Source: Oxynema aestuarii AP17 (GTDB lineage Bacteria; Cyanobacteriota; Cyanobacteriia; Cyanobacteriales; Laspinemataceae). Taken from it: a stretch of 64,000 nt of DNA. Position numbers and translations under genes: made by a program. The stretch's first letter is position 1, and the number at the start of each line of letters is the position of its first letter. The stretch spans positions 2,046,001 through 2,110,000 of the forward strand of contig NZ_CP051167.1 of the NCBI RefSeq assembly GCF_012295525.1, in the 5' to 3' direction. Of the stretch, positions 63,558 to 64,000 are shown piece by piece. The notes under the pieces were generated by a model, which had not been told where the DNA came from, made no database searches, and saw nothing but the letters and a program-made list of their open reading frames with translations.

Positions 63558-64000
63558 TCACGCCATGTTCGTTTCGATCGCCCAGCGCGCCAACTCCGTA
63601 CGGTTGTGCAAACCCGTTTTCGCCAGCATGTTCGAGACGTGGCTTTCGACGGTGCGCTGGCTGACATTCATTTCACTGGCAATTTCTCGGTTAGCCATTC
63701 CCTGAGAAACGAGGCGAACCACCTTCAGTTCCGTCGGTGTCAGTTCGACATCTAACGGCACTTGCATTTTCGGTCCCCCATCGGGAATCTTCGTTTTGTG
63801 GCTCAGAACCCGTCCGGTTTGCTTGAGGGAAGACTCGACCTGAGCGACGAGTTCTTCGGGTTCGAAGGGTTTGACCATATAGACATCGGCTCCCTTGGTC
63901 AACCCTTTAATGCGATCTTCGCTTTGTCCTTTCGCCGAAAGAAACAAAATGGGGATCCAGTCGAAACGCGGATCTTTTCTAACGTGTTGTACGAACGAGT
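63558..64000 (-). CDS. NarL/LuxR-type response regulator, C-terminal part (5' end outside window)
   Basis: The frame is open to the window edge. The visible protein begins inside the receiver domain (RKDPRFDWIPILFLSAKG, with the conserved Ser and then VYMVKPFEPEEL carrying the Lys of the active site). After a linker comes a LuxR-type helix-turn-helix (LTPTELKVVRLVSQGMANRE, then NVSQRTVESHVSNMLAKTGL). It is a DNA-binding two-component regulator, and its partner kinase and targets are unknown. The phosphorylated aspartate lies outside the window. Confidence 0.88.
   Translation of the reverse strand, partial: SFVQHVRKDPRFDWIPILFLSAKGQSEDRIKGLTKGADVYMVKPFEPEELVAQVESSLKQTGRVLSHKTKIPDGGPKMQVPLDVELTPTELKVVRLVSQGMANREIASEMNVSQRTVESHVSNMLAKTGLHNRTELARWAIETNMA

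Overview
The window is cyanobacterial chromosomal DNA, probably from a filamentous species. The evidence is the very frequent HIP1 octamer GCGATCGC and the gene content: Ycf20, a LabA-like NYN protein, DUF2555 next to CoaBC, plant/cyanobacterial-type glycerate kinase, an NhaS3-like antiporter, a GvpF protein, DUF3386, a PEP-CTERM protein, Uma2 families and CHAT/metacaspase proteins. The strain cannot be named from the sequence alone.

Layout. 1-2.4 kb: the 3' end of an unknown gene, a TnpB-only insertion-sequence remnant and a decayed small gene. 2.4-7 kb: ilvN, a BON-domain protein, the Na+/H+ antiporter, and the chelatase cbiX behind a cobalamin riboswitch. 7-11.6 kb: three near-identical tandem Uma2 genes convergent with coaBC, then DUF2555 and an esterase. 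11.6-16.9 kb: a large secreted haemagglutinin-like protein, a MITE-like element, and purH. 17-20.1 kb: a compact cluster of one JmjC/cupin protein and two related 2OG-Fe(II) dioxygenase-fold proteins, one of which has lost its metal ligands. 20-30 kb: a cyclase-family hydrolase, small hypotheticals, DUF3386, an aminotransferase, a C-terminal processing protease and a YdcF protein.

30-36.6 kb: a candidate conflict (immunity or cell-death) module. It has a TPR-CHAT protease, a coupled small protein and a coiled-coil membrane protein, separated by about 1.4 kb of nested tandem repeats. 36.6-41.3 kb: a complete sugar/compatible-solute ABC importer resembling the Ggt glucosylglycerol system. 41.6-45.8 kb: a lone gvpF, nfi, a prohibitin, glycerate kinase and ycf20. 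45.9-48.2 kb: a second TnpB element, frameshifted by a small palindromic repeat, abutting a PEP-CTERM gene. 49-55 kb: a 2005-residue soluble hybrid histidine kinase with a long HAMP array. 55-59.3 kb: a second conflict-like group made of a truncated metacaspase/STAND NTPase, a Uma2 protein and a VWA-type protein. 59.5-64 kb: tRNA-Arg(CCG), a zinc-ribbon pseudogene with a nonsense codon, leuA, a LabA-like NYN protein and the 3' part of a NarL-type response regulator.

A recurring theme is short repeats reshaping genes. Tandem repeats of 12-13 bp lie across two stop codons, in a signal peptide, in a His-rich tail and in a ribosome-binding region. A G/C-tract palindromic repeat is expanded between genes, inserted in frame in one gene and out of frame in another. 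The features most worth follow-up are the CHAT module with its repeat array, the JmjC/2OG cluster with a pseudo-oxygenase, and the HAMP-array kinase.
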